From contig JAHBMJ010001333.1 in assembly GCA_018398765.1 (NCBI GenBank), positions 4,230 through 24,633 on the forward strand: a DNA stretch of 20,404 nt, given 5' to 3'. Both the position numbers and the translations under genes were made by a program. This DNA comes from Chromera velia (lineage: Eukaryota > Sar > Chromeraceae). Position 1 is the first letter of the stretch. Each line of letters starts with the position of its first letter. Below the pieces are notes generated by a model. That model made no database searches, had not been told where the DNA came from, and saw only the letters and a list, made by a program, of their open reading frames with translations. Shown in pieces: positions 1-10,679 of the stretch.

Positions 1-167
1 GTCGTTGCGTGTGTGTGTGTGTGTGTGCGCGCGCGCGTACGTGTATGTTTCTGTGAAGGTATACCTCTCGACTTCCATGTGCGGTGGGAGAGATCGGAGG
101 GAAAGGAGTGAGAGTGAAGGGGGAAAGGCGAAGAGAGAAGGTTCTGAAATTGTGCCTCCTTCCTTTC

Positions 168-199
<32 letters not shown>

Positions 200-428
200 T
201 GAAGATGCGGCCACGAAGTCGGGCGAAAGAAGCTCTGACGCATCTCTCTCTTATGGAACATCTGTTGCGCATGCCTCTCCTTCATTTGTCCCTCCTCCTT
301 TCCCTCACTTACCCGTTTCTGCTGGTTGGGCCTTCACCACGTACGATACCATTCTGCTCATCAGTAGATGTGCAGGCCCACATTCGATGCCTGCATACAT
401 GTGTGCCTGCCTGCCTCCCTGTCTGCAG
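1..428 (+). other. Probable intron upstream of the proteasome terminal exon
   Basis: This stretch starts with a (GT)n/(GC)n run at about 10-38 and carries a CTTT tetranucleotide run at about 168-200. It ends in a pyrimidine-rich TGCC/CCTG tract and a CAG acceptor at 426-428. One frame stays open across 204-363 and could be joined in phase through a GT at 364. However, its translation (Ser/Pro-rich) does not resemble the proteasome alpha-subunit sequence that should precede the terminal exon. I therefore treat all of it as intron, with the upstream exons outside the window. Confidence 0.5.
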
Positions 429-613
429 GCTTGGCTGCGAAGGTATTGACGAAGACGATGGACACCTCGACCCCCTCAGCCGAGAAATTGGAATTTGCAG
501 TTCTGTCGAAGACGGAGGGAAGTGAGGAGACGGAATTCAGGATCCTCCCAGAGGACGAGGTCGCAAGTCTGATGGAGACGGCAGCCAAGCAACAGGCAGA
601 GGAACAGAAGTGA
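429..613 (+). CDS. PSMA4: 20S proteasome subunit alpha type-4, C-terminal exon (partial gene)
   Basis: This is the last exon of a gene whose earlier exons lie left of the window. It encodes about 61 residues ending at TGA 611-613. The start of the exon reads LAAKVLTKTMD, followed by SAEKLEFAVL, then a Glu-rich tail (AAKQQAEEQK). The KVL-KTMD and SAEK-(hydrophobic) blocks are hallmarks of the C-terminal helix and last strand of the PSMA4 alpha subunit. In that family the protein forms part of the outer heptameric alpha ring that gates the 20S proteasome. The exon begins after a CAG acceptor at 426-428, and the first two bases complete a split codon. Assignment rests on remembered family sequence. 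Another alpha subunit is possible but less likely. Confidence 0.8.
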
Positions 614-2217
614 ACTGCGTGATTGAGGGGGAAGCAGGGGAGGGGAAGGGGAGGAAAGGAGGAGAGTTTCTGATGTCTTTTCTTTCTGTCTGCTCCAATC
701 TTTCTGTCTGCTGCTCTCTTTCTCTCTGCTTCTTTTCCTTTCCGCCTTCTGCAATTGTGTGATTGGTCCCCTTGCCTTCTCTCACCTTAAATGCAAGGAG
801 GCACGAAGACAAAGTGGGTGGCGTGAGAAGTTTGACCGTTTGTGGGTTGGCGGGGGAGAGAATTGAAATGAATTAATTACCACGAGACTGCACGTCCTTA
901 TATGCAAACTTCAGGGGAAAGGGGGGGAAGATGCCTTCCGGTCTGCCTGATACCAGTAGGGCCATCCATGCAAGACGGAGAGACAGAAAGAAGTCTTCCT
1001 TCGCCCATCTTCTCACTTTCTTTGCTGATGCCTCTCCGTTCCGCACCGTCCCACCTGTGCTTCTTCTGCACAACTCGTCAGCAGAGTTCCGCTCCCCTCT
1101 ATCGGTCACTTGCAGCAGTGCCTTTCGAAGCCACATCGCATGTCGGTCAGACATGTGCATGCAAGCAGATCTTCCTTTTCGCTAAACCTGTTCAAGTTTC
1201 CTCCTCTAGTTTCTCCATCATGCTTGGCAACGTGCAAACAACGGCAAAAACCAAGTACTTATAATGTTTTTCAATAGGTTATTCATTAATCTATAGTAAG
1301 CTTGCATTTAGTATTTGCATAAATTATAGTACTAGTATTAAACACAGCATAGTATTGATGTTCCAGGTTTTGTATGGAGTTCACTGCTAGAGGTTGGCCT
1401 ACTTTAGGGCAAATTTCTGTTAGAGCAGCTAAATTGTAATAGAAAATACATGTTAATAGTATTGTGTATAGAATTATATAGACTCCTAAGAGTTCATTTA
1501 CTATGGATCTTTCGCTAGATTATGTAGTAGTGGGTAGTAGTGGGAAACTAAGTGGGTAATTTAAAACAGCTTTGGGAAAAACTGAGTTGGAACTTTTTAA
1601 CTGATATAGTTTAAGGTTCAAAGCTCGATGAAAGGTAATGAAATGTTCATTAGTTGTGAAGTGATAAATCTAGAATCTGATTCTAGATGTTATTGCTAGG
1701 AGCGGCTCAATTTATTTCGATTTGTTGAAGACATTTTAAACTGTAGCTTGCCAATTCGACTAAATTCGACCAGCTTAAATTTTTTTATAAACCACTCAGT
1801 GGCATTCATTTCGACGAAGCACCTGATCAAAAGGCATGCCCCGGCATGCCCGGCCATTCAGCTCGCGGAGACGCGCACTGAGTGAAATCGCCGGGGCCCA
1901 CTCTGAGTTTGAGGGCCTCGGCTGAATCTATGCATCTGAAGTCCGTTCGATCTTTTCCTTTCCGGCTATTTCCTGATTGGTACGTATGCAGTGGATTAAA
2001 GGATCGGGTTCACGGGTGATTCACCAGGCACACACGGTTCATCAGGAGAATCTTGAATGGGCGTACTGTCTGTCGGAGGTCCCGGTCATGCATAGCGATC
2101 AGTCAATGACTCTTTCGATCTTTTGAGGTGTGGCTGGCAGTTAGGTCATTCTATTGCAGTCTCGCTCCTTCACTTTCTCTCTGCGCTTGTTCCGTTGGCG
2201 GGAGAGAGAAGAAAAGA
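614..2217. other. Spacer between the proteasome gene and the membrane-protein gene
   Basis: The first 250 bases are a purine- then pyrimidine-rich presumed 3' UTR. Open frames of 84-120 codons overlap on both strands at 873-1264, but they show no recognisable domain and no codon asymmetry, so I do not call them. From about 1255 to 1800 the sequence becomes strongly AT-rich (see the separate entry). From 1800 to 2217 composition returns to normal, and this part probably holds the promoter and 5' UTR of the next gene. A GGCATGCC motif occurs twice in close succession at about 1834-1849. Confidence 0.5.
1255..1800. other. AT-rich island, possible old insertion
   Basis: About 545 bases with markedly lower GC than both flanks, rich in TAGTA, ATTA and TTTAA words. 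All frames are heavily stopped, so it is non-coding. The edges are fairly sharp: after ACCAAGTACTTATAATG on the left, and before the CCACTCAGTGGC segment on the right. I could not find convincing terminal inverted repeats or target duplications by eye. It resembles in composition the AT-rich DNA at 10.68-11.75 kb and inside the 17 kb MITE. Confidence 0.4.
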
Positions 2218-3370
2218 ATGGAGGGAGCCCTCTCAGAGACCCTGAGAACGAGCCCATGGACTCAGCTCTGCATTGGCTCTATCTGGGCCTTTGTGTGGGC
2301 GTTTGTCTGTGAGACCATCTCATGGAGGGCAGCTATGTGGGTCAGAACGCGCACATGGTCAGTCAGTAAGTCAGGCAGTCAGTCAGTCAGTCTGCTGCTG
2401 GTCCGCACATGGGCGGCTGCATAGATGAAAAGGAGACGCTGAGCCGCTGCGTCCGGTTTGATTCCGAAGGCTTTGCACTGTTCCCATGCGGTGTTGACCT
2501 GAGAGATGTGACCGTGGGATACCGGCACCTCCTCTGTGGTGGTCTTTACCGCCACGGACTTTGCACGCATCTTTCAGCGGCCTGTTTCCTCCTACAGCCG
2601 TTCAAACACTCACTCTCTCTCTCTCTCCTGCCTCGTACCCTTCCTTGCTGTACGCATGGATGCACCTGCAGGTGGAATCGGTGCAGCAACCGGCAGAAGG
2701 CATCGATGAAGAGGCAGGGGTACCCGGAGAACGCCCTCTCGGAGTTCGCAGTGGCAGACTACTTCGGTTTTATGGTTGGTAGGCTTTGCTGATCTCTCTC
2801 TCTGCATGTGCGCCTTCTGTCTGTCTTCATTGTCTTGTGAATCCAGAATACGAGTCTGTAGACGCACTGGCCGGCTAGTAGGGCTGCGCAGTACAGTGGT
2901 CGGTGGGTTGCGAGGAAGGGGCAACGTAGACATGAGAATGTGTTTGTCATCTTCTCCGTGTTCTGCTCGCCAATGTACCTTCGAAAGGGTGCAGGTTCAC
3001 CGCCCTTTTCTTCCCTTGTTCGTTCAAATGTGCAGACGGGGTTCAGCGTCCACGTGGTGGTGACGTTGATCCTCATGACTCCTGTCCTCTTCGCGGGGTA
3101 TGAGAAGGTCGGGGGGGTGCCCAAGTATCTTTTCCTGCAGGGCACCCTGAGCGTTTTCGGGTACACGCTCTACGACTTCATCGCCCTCGCCTTCCGGTGT
3201 TTCTTTCCCAGATGGGCAGAGCAAATGGGGTTCAGGCCGATTCCATGTGAGTCAGTCAGTCGGTCAGACAACTAAGTGTGTGCCTCCTTCCTATTCTTCC
3301 TTCGTTTTTGTACTGAGGGTTTGCTTGGTTTTTTTTTTCTTTTTTTCTAGAAATGCTTTCAGCGAAGGGA

Positions 3371-3421
<51 letters not shown>

Positions 3422-5639
3422 TGTGCATGTGTATGTGTTGATGTGTATGCGTATGTGCGTATGTGTGTGTATTTGTGTGTGTGAATGTGAGCTGTTTGCA
3501 GTGGGGTTCTTTCTGTTCATGGGAGTCTGCCATCACCTTCTCACCTGTGCGGTGATCATTCCCTTGAACATGTAAGTAAGTGAGTGCAGGGAAAACAGAG
3601 AGAGAGCAGAGGCGGATCGGATTGTTGGTCTGTCTCTTTTATTCTGTCTCTTTTATTTTTATAATCGTGATTACTGTTCTACCGGTTGAAGTCATCGCAA
3701 AGCAAACAAGAGAACGTCTAGTCTTGCCTGTTCTCCCCCACTGACGCACGCATGCCCCCAGTGATTCCCTCGGTATCCCGAAGCCTTCGTTCCTTTTCCC
3801 ATTCTTTTGGTCTCATTTGATCACATCCTTTCTTTCTTCCTTCCCCCTTTTCCGCTTTGGGTTGTAAGAAGAGAAGCATGGCTTTTGGGGTACTTGTGGA
3901 CATTTGTTTTCTTGAGGTGTGAAAGAGACCGACGAATCTGGCGCATTATCACACGTGGTGGCGAAGTCAATTTCAGTTGCTGATCTATCGGGACACAGAC
4001 CTGGCGATGTCTAAGTCGTATGTGCCACTCTCCTTCTAGACGTCTTTGTATGCTCAGTAGAATCCTGTAATCACCTGTCCTGTCCGTGACTGCGTGCAGG
4101 ATGGTTGGTACCCAGACGGCGTACCACCAGCTTTTCGCAGCGATTCTATTTGCTGCTGCCGTCTGCTATCTGACGGGTTTGCGGAAGATGACACGAGATG
4201 CCAGCACAGAGGAAGGACTGAAGGCCATCAAATTTATCTGTGTGGTCCAATTGGCAGTCAACGTGTCGTTGAGGGGAGTTTTGTGGATTATCGCGGGAGT
4301 AAAGGGGTTCCAAGATCTGTTCCAGGATGGGAAGGCGGAATCCCCTGTGATCATGTTGGTCTTTATTTATGCCGGTCTGACATTATTCAACGCTGTTATC
4401 ATTTGGGACACTTTGAAAACGAGCATTAAATGGTTGCCTCGCAACATGCCGATGCCGATTATGTCCTGTTTCTCGTCCTCTGCCTCTCTTGGAGGCACAA
4501 AGCTGGAAACAATTGTGGAGGTAGATGAGGAGTATGAAGAGGAAGAGGGAGAACGGAAGGAAGAGAAGAAGGAAGAGCCGCAGGGCGAGGGCGACGGAAT
4601 TGAAGGAGGCGAGTCAGAGACCGTCACGCCTTCTTTTTCCATGAGAGGAGGTGCCTCGGGTGGCATCGGGCAGATGTTGTCGGAAATGAGGGGGGGCAAC
4701 TCGCTTTCAAGTAGCAGTGCCGGCAGTCTGGTGAACCAATATGGAAGGGAGAAGGGTCAGACAGGCTTCCCCTCTGGTGAAGAGGAGACCCAAGCACAGA
4801 GAGGAGTGGGGGGGGTGCACCATGATGCTGCTGCTGGTGGTGCTGAGAATGGAAGAGGGGGGGAGGAAGGAGAATGGGTGGACTTGGAAGTAGGCACCGG
4901 CCCCGGCTACAGAAGAGAGCTAGAGAGGGCCGGAGGTTCCCCCCACGCGAGTCACCACACAGACTCAGACGGAGAAGAGAACGACGGAAATCCAGAACTC
5001 CGCCCCGTCTCTTCCGCTTCAAGTCTCCCGTCTCCTGTCGTTGAGACAGGGACTGATGGCCTGACAGTCACAGAGGGGGGGTGTATCATTGGGAGGGTTC
5101 GTTCCGGCCCCGCACTTGCCGTTTCACGTTCGGCCTCGGAGAGTGGAGAAGAAGAAGAAGAGGAAGGAAGAGAAAGAAGCTGCGCCAGCAGCAAACGTTC
5201 ATATGATGAAGTTGAAAGAGAAAGGGAGTCAGAAGAGAGGCAAAATGAAGGAGACAGTGGCGCAAGTGTACCACACGAAACTTCACTTTCGTCTTCTTCG
5301 TCTTGGGAGGAATTGGAGGCTCCCCCTCTTGCTGTCGAGCCTGAATGCCTTGGTGCGCCTGCCCCCCTTTTATCGGCACCCCAGTCCATGCGAGAGAGAG
5401 ATGAGACAAGAGCAAGGCAACAAATAGGCCGTGCCCATGAGGAGAAAGAGGACGAGGAGGATGGAATCCCCCGCCCCGAGTGGGAAGAGGAAGTTGAGGA
5501 ACTTCACAGACAGAGAAGAGAAAAGGAAGGGGAGACAGATGGAGCGGTTGTCAGAGAAAATGGGAAAGAGAAGAAGAGTGAAGCAAGGCAAACATTCGGA
5601 ATGGGTGGAGAGGAGGAAGATGATCTACCGCCTGTCTGA
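2218..5639 (+). CDS. Multi-pass membrane protein, TLC-domain-like, with long acidic C-terminal tail
   Basis: This is a multi-exon gene. ATG 2218 has a good context (AAGAATGG), and the first exon encodes a hydrophobic segment (IGSIWAFVWAFVCETISW). Later exons are 3036-3246, 3502-3571 and 4100-5639. Their borders are CAG acceptors and GTGAGT or GTAAGT donors, and codon phases match across both joins. The exon ending near 2774 (YPENALSEFAVADYFGFM) and its 5' partner around 2425-2510 are less certain. Exons 3 to 5 supply about six membrane segments. The motif order YxLYDF, then CHHLLT in the next helix, resembles the Asp/His-His pattern of TLC (TRAM-LAG1-CLN8) proteins. After about 115 residues of the last exon the protein becomes about 400 residues of Glu/Gly/Ser-rich, probably disordered sequence. 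TLC members act in lipid synthesis or sensing in internal membranes, but no specific substrate can be assigned. Confidence 0.65.
2697..2774 (+). other. Probable internal exon of the membrane-protein gene
   Basis: The plus frame here reads through ASMKRQGYPENALSEF into AVADYFGFM, which has the look of a soluble loop leading into a helix. Joining directly to the next exon at 3036 keeps frame only if the donor is the GTTGGT at 2775. The nearby GTAGGC at 2779 has the wrong phase. Three CAG acceptors are possible, ending at 2671, 2686 and 2696. A CT-rich, intron-like stretch lies just upstream at about 2600-2671. The phase argument is solid, but the exact left edge is not. Confidence 0.5.
3375..3426. 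repeat. Compound (CT)n(GT)n microsatellite in an intron
   Basis: About 28 bases of CT dinucleotides run directly into about 20 bases of GT dinucleotides, followed by a decaying ATGTGT tract up to 3485. It lies in the 255-bp intron 3247-3501 of the membrane-protein gene, just upstream of the acceptor CAG at 3499-3501. It likely serves as part of the pyrimidine tract. Similar CT/GT-rich tracts mark most introns here. Confidence 0.85.
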
Positions 5640-6111
5640 CTTCTCTTTTTTTTTTTTTTCTGCGTTTCTCCTCACTCTTCTCTGCCTCCCGCATACACAC
5701 CTTTGCTTTCCCCGCCCTCTGCTTTTTCTCTTGTCTCTCTTTCTCAAAGAGACGGGAAGCTGGTAGACAAACGAAAGACCAAGACAAGTGCATGTAACGA
5801 TGATGATGATGATGCTTGACATACAACTGCTCCAATCAGCCGATCGGAAGCAGCCGTGTCGTGTTCATGTAACGACGAGGGAAGGAAGGCATTCTTTCTT
5901 TTTGCCTGTCCTGTCAGTGCGGTGTTTGTTTCTTCTTGTTTCTTACTTCCTTCTCTCTCTGCCTGTCTGTCTTCTTCTCAAGTCAACCCTTGTTGGGTTC
6001 TTGTTCGTGTCCATGTATGCAAATTAGACCTCAATCGTTAAGAAGAGATTTGACGACAAAGCGGGAACAGTCTTCCCCCCTCTCCAGTCTGACCTTGTTC
6101 CTCTATTTCTC

Positions 6112-6180
6112 TTTTTCTCTGCCTGACTTGTTGTTTCTCTCTTTTTCTCTTTTTCTCTGCCTGACTTGTTGTTTCTCTCT
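6112..6180. repeat. Two-copy tandem repeat, 38-bp period
   Basis: The sequence GCCTGACTTGTTGTTTCTCT starts at 6121 and again at 6159, separated and flanked by CTTTTT-CTCT filler. The two copies are identical over at least 21 bases, which implies a recent local duplication in a pyrimidine-rich spacer. Confidence 0.8.
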
Positions 6181-6344
6181 TATTCTGTGTTTCGTTCGAT
6201 TTGCATGAAGAAGAAGAAAAGAGAAGAGCGACCCGCAGTGAGAGCAAGAAAACGAAAAAAAAGACAGGCAGACATCATCACACTACCAGCGTGCTGAGAT
6301 GCTACCTAAGTCTTCTTCTTTCCTTCGTTCCTTTCCTTATACAG

Positions 6345-6404
6345 CAAGACAGAGAGAGCGGGGTTCAGTTCGAGCCTCAGAGAACCGAGCGGGCGGGTGA
6401 ACAA
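6345..6404 (+). other. Candidate short exon with strong splice sites
   Basis: A 60-bp purine-rich block lies between a classic acceptor (CTTTCCTTATACAG, ending 6344) and a consensus donor (GTAAGT at 6405). It is exactly 20 codons and open in the frame beginning QDRESGVQFEPQ and ending AGEQ. It stands out sharply from the pyrimidine-rich surroundings. I see no matching neighbour exon, so it might also be a non-coding exon or chance. Confidence 0.3.
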
Positions 6405-7918
6405 GTAAGTGTCTGTACGTACAACAAAATAAGCCGATCACTCACAAGAACGAGGAAAGGATTGTTCATGAAGAGACAGACAGATGCGTTTGTTTGGGGG
6501 GGCTTGATATATTGTCGTTTCTCCTTGGTTCTTTTTTCTTTTCTCTTTCCGTTCTTCGTTTGCGTTTACTTTGTTCTTTCTCTTGTTTTTTGGAGATGGG
6601 GGAGTGACACACGGGTGAGTTGAGACATGTCAAAATAGCGAATTCCAGAAAGACAGAAGGAGACAGAGGAAGAGTATTAAAGGCAGTCTTTCTTCCTTTC
6701 CATAACGAGTGAAAGAAAAGAAGCAACCAGTGAGGAGATTATTCCATCAAGCCGTGCGGAGGAATTCGGGTAAGCCTGACCGAGCTAGGCGAGAAAGGGA
6801 CCAAAAACGACGAACCAAAGGTGTGCGGCACTCGGTCACTGGGTGGTGATCGAGAGGAGAGAGGTTTCCTTCAAAGTCCTCGACTGAGGGGTTCAAGGAG
6901 GATTCAGCAGACAGCTAGGCTGACTGGATGGATGAATGAACGAAGCATGGAAAAACCTTTCATTCCTTCCTTCCTTCCTTCCTAAATCCACCCGTCTGTC
7001 TATCTGTGGTATCTGGCTTGTCTACCGTCTTGGAGACCTCGCAGAAACACATGAACAAAAGAGAATCGAACACCAACGAAGAAACGCTCCTTCACAGACA
7101 AACATCCTTATGGGTTGGTTCCCTTTCTCCCCATGAATGCGTTGCCCGTCTGCCTGCCGGCAGAAATGCGACTGCCTCTTCCTCTGTTCGTAGCCCTCCA
7201 TTTCCTCTTCTTCATTCGGCCTTTTCTTTCTCCTTTCAGGATTCTGTCCCCACCCTCTCCCCTTTTCTCTCCCTCAAGCCTTCCACTGAGTGGTCGACCG
7301 ACTGACTCTATTGGAAAGCCCGGTGGATGGATCGGCGAGTGATGGATGAACAGACAAAAGGACCGAAAAGAAAAATCAGTTTATGAACCACAGAACAGAG
7401 AGGGGTCTTCGACCTCTCCCTTTCTCTCTCTAACGCTCCAGGGCGATTGATGGCTTCAGCAGACAGCTGAGTGACACACACGACTTGACGCACGCATGTG
7501 TCGAGTCGAACTGCTCTTCCGTCCTTTCTTCTGTCTGCCTGTCTTTCTTGGTTTGTTTGTGTCCTTATTTCCATTCGTCTTCTTCGTGCGTCCTTTTCTC
7601 CCTTCATCTGCCTCTACTTATCCTTTCTTCCTCTGACCTTCTTCCCTCCATCCATCCGAGTCCACTGATTGCAGCTGCTGCGGCAGATTCAATTAAATGA
7701 GTTGGTTGTCTCCTTCCTTCCAGTGATGGATGGATCCATTAGTGGTCTCTTCTCTTCTCTACCTGTCTGTCTGTCTGTCTGACCCCAATCTACACAAATT
7801 GAAAGTGAGAAGGGGGGAAGACTTTGTTTGTTTGTTGCAATCATTCCTTCGTTCGTTCTTTCGCGTGGTATGTGGTCTTTATCTCACTACTCCGGGCTCT
7901 GTGTCCCTTCCTCTGTGC

Positions 7919-7950
<32 letters not shown>
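7919..7950. repeat. (GT)n microsatellite
   Basis: An uninterrupted run of about 16 GT dinucleotides in the intergenic region. Confidence 0.95.
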
Positions 7951-7952
<2 letters not shown>

Positions 7953-8322
7953 GGCTGCTGTCAGTTGTTCGTGAGGGTGTGTTTGAACAGTCCCGCCGCC
8001 TTATTGGCTTGAGACCTTCGTTTGTCAATTCGTTTGTTCGTCGAGCACTTTCTGGCGTGTTCGTTAAGTGTTAGCCGGTGGTTAATCGTGAGAGGAGAGA
8101 GGGGTGATTGATGGCACTTGAGTTCATGGTAAGCCGTGGAAGATTTTTTTCCTTCCCTGCCTCTGTGTGGTTTCGGGTTTTTTCCTCCTCTTTTGTCTCT
8201 CTGCGTTCTCACAATTGTGAGTGCAGAGAAGAAAACGTTTGAAGGAGAGTGAGGGAGGGAGGGAGAATCAACGTAACGATTTTTCCTTCTCTCTCCTTCT
8301 GCTTGTGTCCGTCGACCAACAG

Positions 8323-8413
8323 CTTCCATTACACACTAAGCCACGAGCGCTTGGTTGCACGAGCCAGGCCGGAACAGACAGCGGCATGTAGGGGGAAGGG
8401 GGCATCAAACTGA
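8323..8413 (+). other. Candidate terminal exon
   Basis: After a pyrimidine-rich stretch and the acceptor-like GACCAACAG (ending 8322), a frame opens at 8324 and runs 29 codons to TGA 8411-8413. It begins FHYTLSHERLVARARPEQ. The amino-acid composition is balanced, unlike the low-complexity frames around it. The upstream exon is not identified and no family is recognised. Confidence 0.2.
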
Positions 8414-10679
8414 AAAGAAGCGCAGGAAAATCTACAGACAGCCAAACAAGAAGGAATCATCGAAAGAGGCAAAATTTAAGAACAAAAGAAGTGAATGAAC
8501 AAACAAAAGAAACAGTGACTGTTCCCTTAATCTTCCCTCATCGAATCTGGCATTCATCCTTTCAACTAATCGTTAAATGAAGTGAAGGAAATCAGGCGAT
8601 TCCTCCTTTCTGCATTCGTGTCTTTCCTCACATTTTGCTCATGAACGAATAAATGAAAGCACGACACGCAGAAACTTCAACCGTCACTGCCTGCCTGCCT
8701 GTTTTTTTGGCTCTTCATGTAAATTAAAAGAGCAGTTGACTGACTGGGATCAACCGAAGTCCACTCGAAAAAAGAGTCGAATAAACCTCTTATTCTTCTT
8801 CCATCTTGCACTAGGGTGCATACCCTGCCCTCCTCTTTCTTCTAAACCTACCGACCAAGAGATGTCCTTTGAAATCAGGCGGGAAAGAAAGAGGAAGAAG
8901 GGAAAAGAGAGAAAGAGAAAGAGAGAGGGACAGGAAGAGCTGATGAAGACCAATCAGCGCCGTCTCCCTCTCTTCTCTCACACATATTTGCTTCAATGAT
9001 CATTATTTTTTCCCTTCTTTTTTGATTTCTGTCCTTTAAATGAAATCGTTCGACTCTTTTTTGAAGAAGGGGGATCATCGATTGATCAGCTGTATAAGAC
9101 AGAACGAAGACGTCACCTGACGTCCTGCACTTTTTACTTCCTTCTTGTTGTCTGCCTGTGCAAAGCTGGAGTCGGGGGAAGAAGAGAATCAAGAGGCGGG
9201 AAGAGACTAGAAAGAAGCTTGTTGAGTCAGATTGACTCCCGTCTCCTTCTTCTCTCTGCCCTCAGGGCAGAAAGAAGGAAAGCGGCGCGGAGGGGGAAAA
9301 GAGAAGGTTCTGCCCAGCAACTCAGAACTGCACGTCGTCGAACTTCTCCAATCATCCGTCTCCTCTCTTCTCTTCTCTGGTCTTGGCGGCCTTACAGAAG
9401 GAATTTTGACCTCTCTCTTTCTCTCTGTCTCTCTTTCTCTCTTTCTCTGTCTATCTCTATTTCTCTCTTTCTGACTTCTTTCCGGAGAAGGAAGGACGCG
9501 CCTCGGCGGCGGCAGGAGAGTTTTGACCTGGCGGGCCTTCGCTTGACATAACAGCAACAGGAAGGAAGGCTGTGTGTCTGTCTGACTGACTGAAAGAATT
9601 TGGATTTTTGATCATCGGGGGGTTGAATGGGTGCAGGCAGGAAGAAGGGAGGAATGAAGGAAAGACAAAGGAGAAAGCGAAGCAACAAGGAAGAAGCATT
9701 TCTACTAGAAGAAACTTTTCATCTTTCTTTAGAAGAAAGATCGAAAATACTGAGGGTTGGAAGAGAAATGCAAAACAATTGGGTCGTTTCCTTGCTTCGT
9801 TCGTTTCATGCCGACCTTAATTGTGGTTCGTTTTGCTTGTCATGCTTCGTTTGGGCCTTCTCGCTTTTCATGCGAGCACAAATCTTCTTTCATGCAAGTC
9901 TTTGTAGGGTGGCCTGTCTCATAATACTCTGCCCATCTGCTGTACGTTGTCTCTCTCTTTCTGGCTGTGTGAGTTTTCCTCTTCCTTTTCCTTCTTGCCT
10001 TTCTTTATCTGTCCGTCTTTTCTTCTCCCACCCTGCATCTTTTCTTCACTCACTTCTTTCCTTTCCTTGCCGGTTCTTTTTCGCACCTGTGTCCACCACA
10101 GTCACTGGCTTGTTCCTGTGTCGTGGTCATGTGATCATGCATTCATGGCACTGCGTCTTTTACTTGTCTGTCCGGCTGCCTCACGTGTTTGACATGGGGA
10201 AGTCTCTGCGTTTTTTTCTGCCTTTCTTATCCACGTCAGGCCGGTGGATGCCCGGCCTGTACAGCTTTTGCATGCATCTGTGCGGATTCTTGAACCACTA
10301 TTTTTCGTTCGTGCAAAGGGTTCAACGCGGCTCTTCGGCCGTTGTTTTGATTGTTTGGGTTTCGTCTTCTTTTCTGGTTTTTCCCTTGGTTCGTTCGTTC
10401 GTTGTTTCGTTCGATCGTTCTCGTTAGCCCTTTCTCTCAAGTATGGAAGGGGATCAGTTTGAGGGGCATGGCACCCTCTCCCGTTCTCACTTCATTCTTC
10501 TCTTTTCTTTTGATCGTCCTTTCACTTCTGTTTCTTCTAGCTGTCTTTTTGTGTCATCGTCCGATGTATGTACTTTTCATCGATCATGCATAGATCGAAA
10601 GCGTATCTAACGGCGATTTACCCGGATTTCCTTGTCGATTTCTCCTCATCCACCCGGGTACGCATCCGTTGCTGCTGCT

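Larger units (their letters stand above)
5640..10600. other. Long pyrimidine-rich, repeat-laden region without a convincing gene
   Basis: Nearly 5 kb dominated by C/T-rich plus-strand sequence with TTCC, GTTC, CATC and CTGT tetranucleotide patches. The longest open frame (9627-10427 plus, 266 codons) is Phe/Ser/Leu/Cys-rich, as expected when pyrimidine-rich DNA is translated, and I do not accept it as a gene. Short blocks of normal composition occur at about 6345-6404, 6760-6920, 7440-7500 and 8323-8413. Some of these have good splice-site neighbours and could be exons of a poorly visible gene or a spliced non-coding RNA. No tRNA or known small RNA was recognised. Confidence 0.5.

Noticed and set aside
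204-363. Possible penultimate proteasome exon joining in phase at 364/429
   Set aside because: The splice phase works, but the translation does not look like a proteasome alpha subunit.
873-1264. Overlapping open frames on both strands of 84-120 codons
   Set aside because: No domain, no splice support, and no reason to choose one strand.
9627-10427. 266-codon plus-strand open frame
   Set aside because: Its composition (Phe, Ser, Leu, Cys, Arg) is what pyrimidine-rich repeat DNA yields. There is no motif, and overlapping frames are also long.
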